64,000 nucleotides of DNA, taken from NCBI RefSeq assembly GCF_905475395.1, contig NC_058337.1:65988368-66052367 (forward strand). The letters are read 5' to 3'. The notes under the pieces are model-generated. The model did no database searches and was not told where the DNA came from. It saw only the letters and a list, made by a program, of their open reading frames with translations. Positions 63,055-64,000 of this stretch are shown here, in pieces. The position numbers were made by a program, and so were the translations under genes. The DNA is from Chrysoperla carnea (Eukaryota > Arthropoda > Insecta > Neuroptera > Chrysopidae). Each line of letters opens with the position of its first letter. The first letter of the stretch is position 1.

Positions 63055-63530
63055 TTAGGCACTACAAACTTGGGACTAAACTTAGTATATCTTGATATAC
63101 CGTGTGTGTTTGAAGCATCTTGGGATAGAATTATGTCTGTAGTATGACTGAATACAGAATACATTCGTTTAGTAATGCATCTAAAAGAGTAAGACTACAG
63201 ATACGATAAACAGATACGATAGGACAAGCTGTTGTATGCCTGCAGAGAGTGGGAGATTTGTTGCATACAAATATTATTAATTGCTTTGATAACGTTCAAT
63301 CATTACTAGTATGTGAATGCTTTTGGAAATACGTGTTTGTATTCTGTTTATTGGTATTCCTTTGGTATACATGTATTGGTAATCCAATGCATGTATATAA
63401 TACCTCTCTTTTAGATGCATTACTTAATTAATGTATTCTGTATTCAGTCATACTACAGACATAATTCTATCCCTAGATGCTTCAAACACACACGGTATAT
63501 TACATATATACAAGGTATAAAAAGAAGTCT
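63055..63530 (+). repeat. Repeat A 3' end, split by an inserted MITE
   Basis: GGCACTACAAACTTGGGACT, then AAACTTAGTATATCTTGATATA, lies left of the insert, and TATATTACATATATACAAGG, then TATAAAAAG, lies right of it. Joining the two sides gives the same tail seen at 29.9 and 56.6 kb. Confidence 0.7.
63100..63495. mobile_element. 396-bp MITE with about 90-bp terminal inverted repeats and TATA target duplication
   Basis: The left end reads CCGTGTGTGTTTGAAGCATC, then GATAGAATTATGTCTGTAGT and ATGACTGAATACAGAATACA; the right end is its inverse, nearly identical over about 90 bp. TATA is duplicated on both sides (63096-63099 and 63496-63499). The interior has no domain-bearing frame. High arm identity suggests a fairly recent insertion. 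Confidence 0.8.
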
Positions 63531-63939
63531 TTTAAGATTTAAATATCTATGGAAATATATTTTGACATTAGTAAACTATGGAAATAAAAGTCAAAGTTTA
63601 TGATAATATAAATAGCTTTAAAGGTTTTGAAATGATAGTATCCATTAAAATGGAATTAAAAAATTTCAAAATTTTAAAATTCACAAAATATTGAACATAA
63701 AATAAAACAAACAATACAAAATAGTACAGTCCATTTTTAATAACCCTCGCTTATGTTCGTAGTTCGTGACTTATAGTGTGGTTCGTATATTTATTCTGTA
63801 GAGCACGCTAGTGTTGTTAACTAAAAAATCATTTCAACATAAAATTTATATTTATTAGGCATTCATAATATAAATCAATATTCATATTTTTAATCTGCTC
63901 AACAGTAAATAAACAAGTAGTGATTATAAATAATACAAA

Positions 63940-64000
63940 ATGACAATTATAACAAAACCAATTACTGAAAAGAAAATTGATAAGAATGGGGCGTTGCTGG
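63940..64000 (+). CDS. Start of an unidentified gene, cut by the window edge
   Basis: ATG in a fair context (ACAAAATG) opens a frame that stays open to the edge: MTIITKPITEKKIDKNGALL. The preceding 200 nt are free of the repeats seen further left. Twenty residues are too few to name a product, and the start could instead be a chance frame. Confidence 0.35.
   Translation, partial: MTIITKPITEKKIDKNGALL

Overview
The window is nuclear DNA from an arthropod, most likely an insect. It is strongly AT-rich, its genes have many short GT-AG introns, and all six recognisable genes are animal housekeeping or chromatin genes. Several unrelated foldback/MITE-like repeats of the kind common in insect genomes fill the introns and spacers. 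No protein-coding transposon, viral fossil, rRNA, CRISPR array or convincing tRNA gene was seen. I cannot name the order or species from sequence alone.

Layout. (1) Minus strand, 177 to about 36,900: kismet, the insect CHD7/CHD8-type chromatin remodeller. Ten coding exons join in frame to 4,688 codons. One exon of 7.9 kb holds the N-terminus, both chromodomains and the complete SNF2 ATPase. A probable 5' untranslated exon near 36.66-36.9 kb makes the gene-poor 27-36.6 kb stretch its first intron. (2) Minus, 37,034-41,308: Rpp30, the p30 protein of RNase P/MRP (7 exons, 290 aa), ending only a few hundred bases from the inferred kismet promoter. (3) Minus, 44,572-48,941: Rab14 (3 coding exons, 215 aa), with a GC-AG intron. 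(4) Minus, 50,156-50,949: a 1-Cys peroxiredoxin of the Prdx6 family (3 exons, 223 aa) that lacks the phospholipase serine. (5) Plus, 53,219-59,183: carnitine O-acetyltransferase (9 exons, 639 aa) with a presequence-like N-terminus and a C-terminal AKL. (6) Plus, 60,395-61,717: mitochondrial tryptophanyl-tRNA synthetase (4 exons, 377 aa). (7) Plus, from 63,940 to the edge: the start of an unidentified gene. In every multi-exon model the exon lengths sum to a multiple of three and the splice phases agree, which is an internal check on the boundaries.

The neighbours do not form a pathway; this is an ordinary gene-dense animal locus. The notable non-genic content is a set of inverted-repeat elements. 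They include a 690-bp foldback with TA flanks whose arms carry tRNA-like Pol III box sequences (10.0-10.7 kb), a 956-bp palindromic copy of a dispersed repeat (46.6-47.6 kb) with single-arm relatives at 29.2, 56.5 and 63.1 kb, and a 396-bp MITE with TATA target duplication inserted inside the 63-kb copy. About ten smaller hairpins lie in introns. I found no clear candidate for a wholly new biological system; the best leads are the tRNA-bearing foldback element, the GC-AG intron of Rab14, the in-frame 49-codon candidate cassette exon of kismet, and the Prdx6 active-site change.
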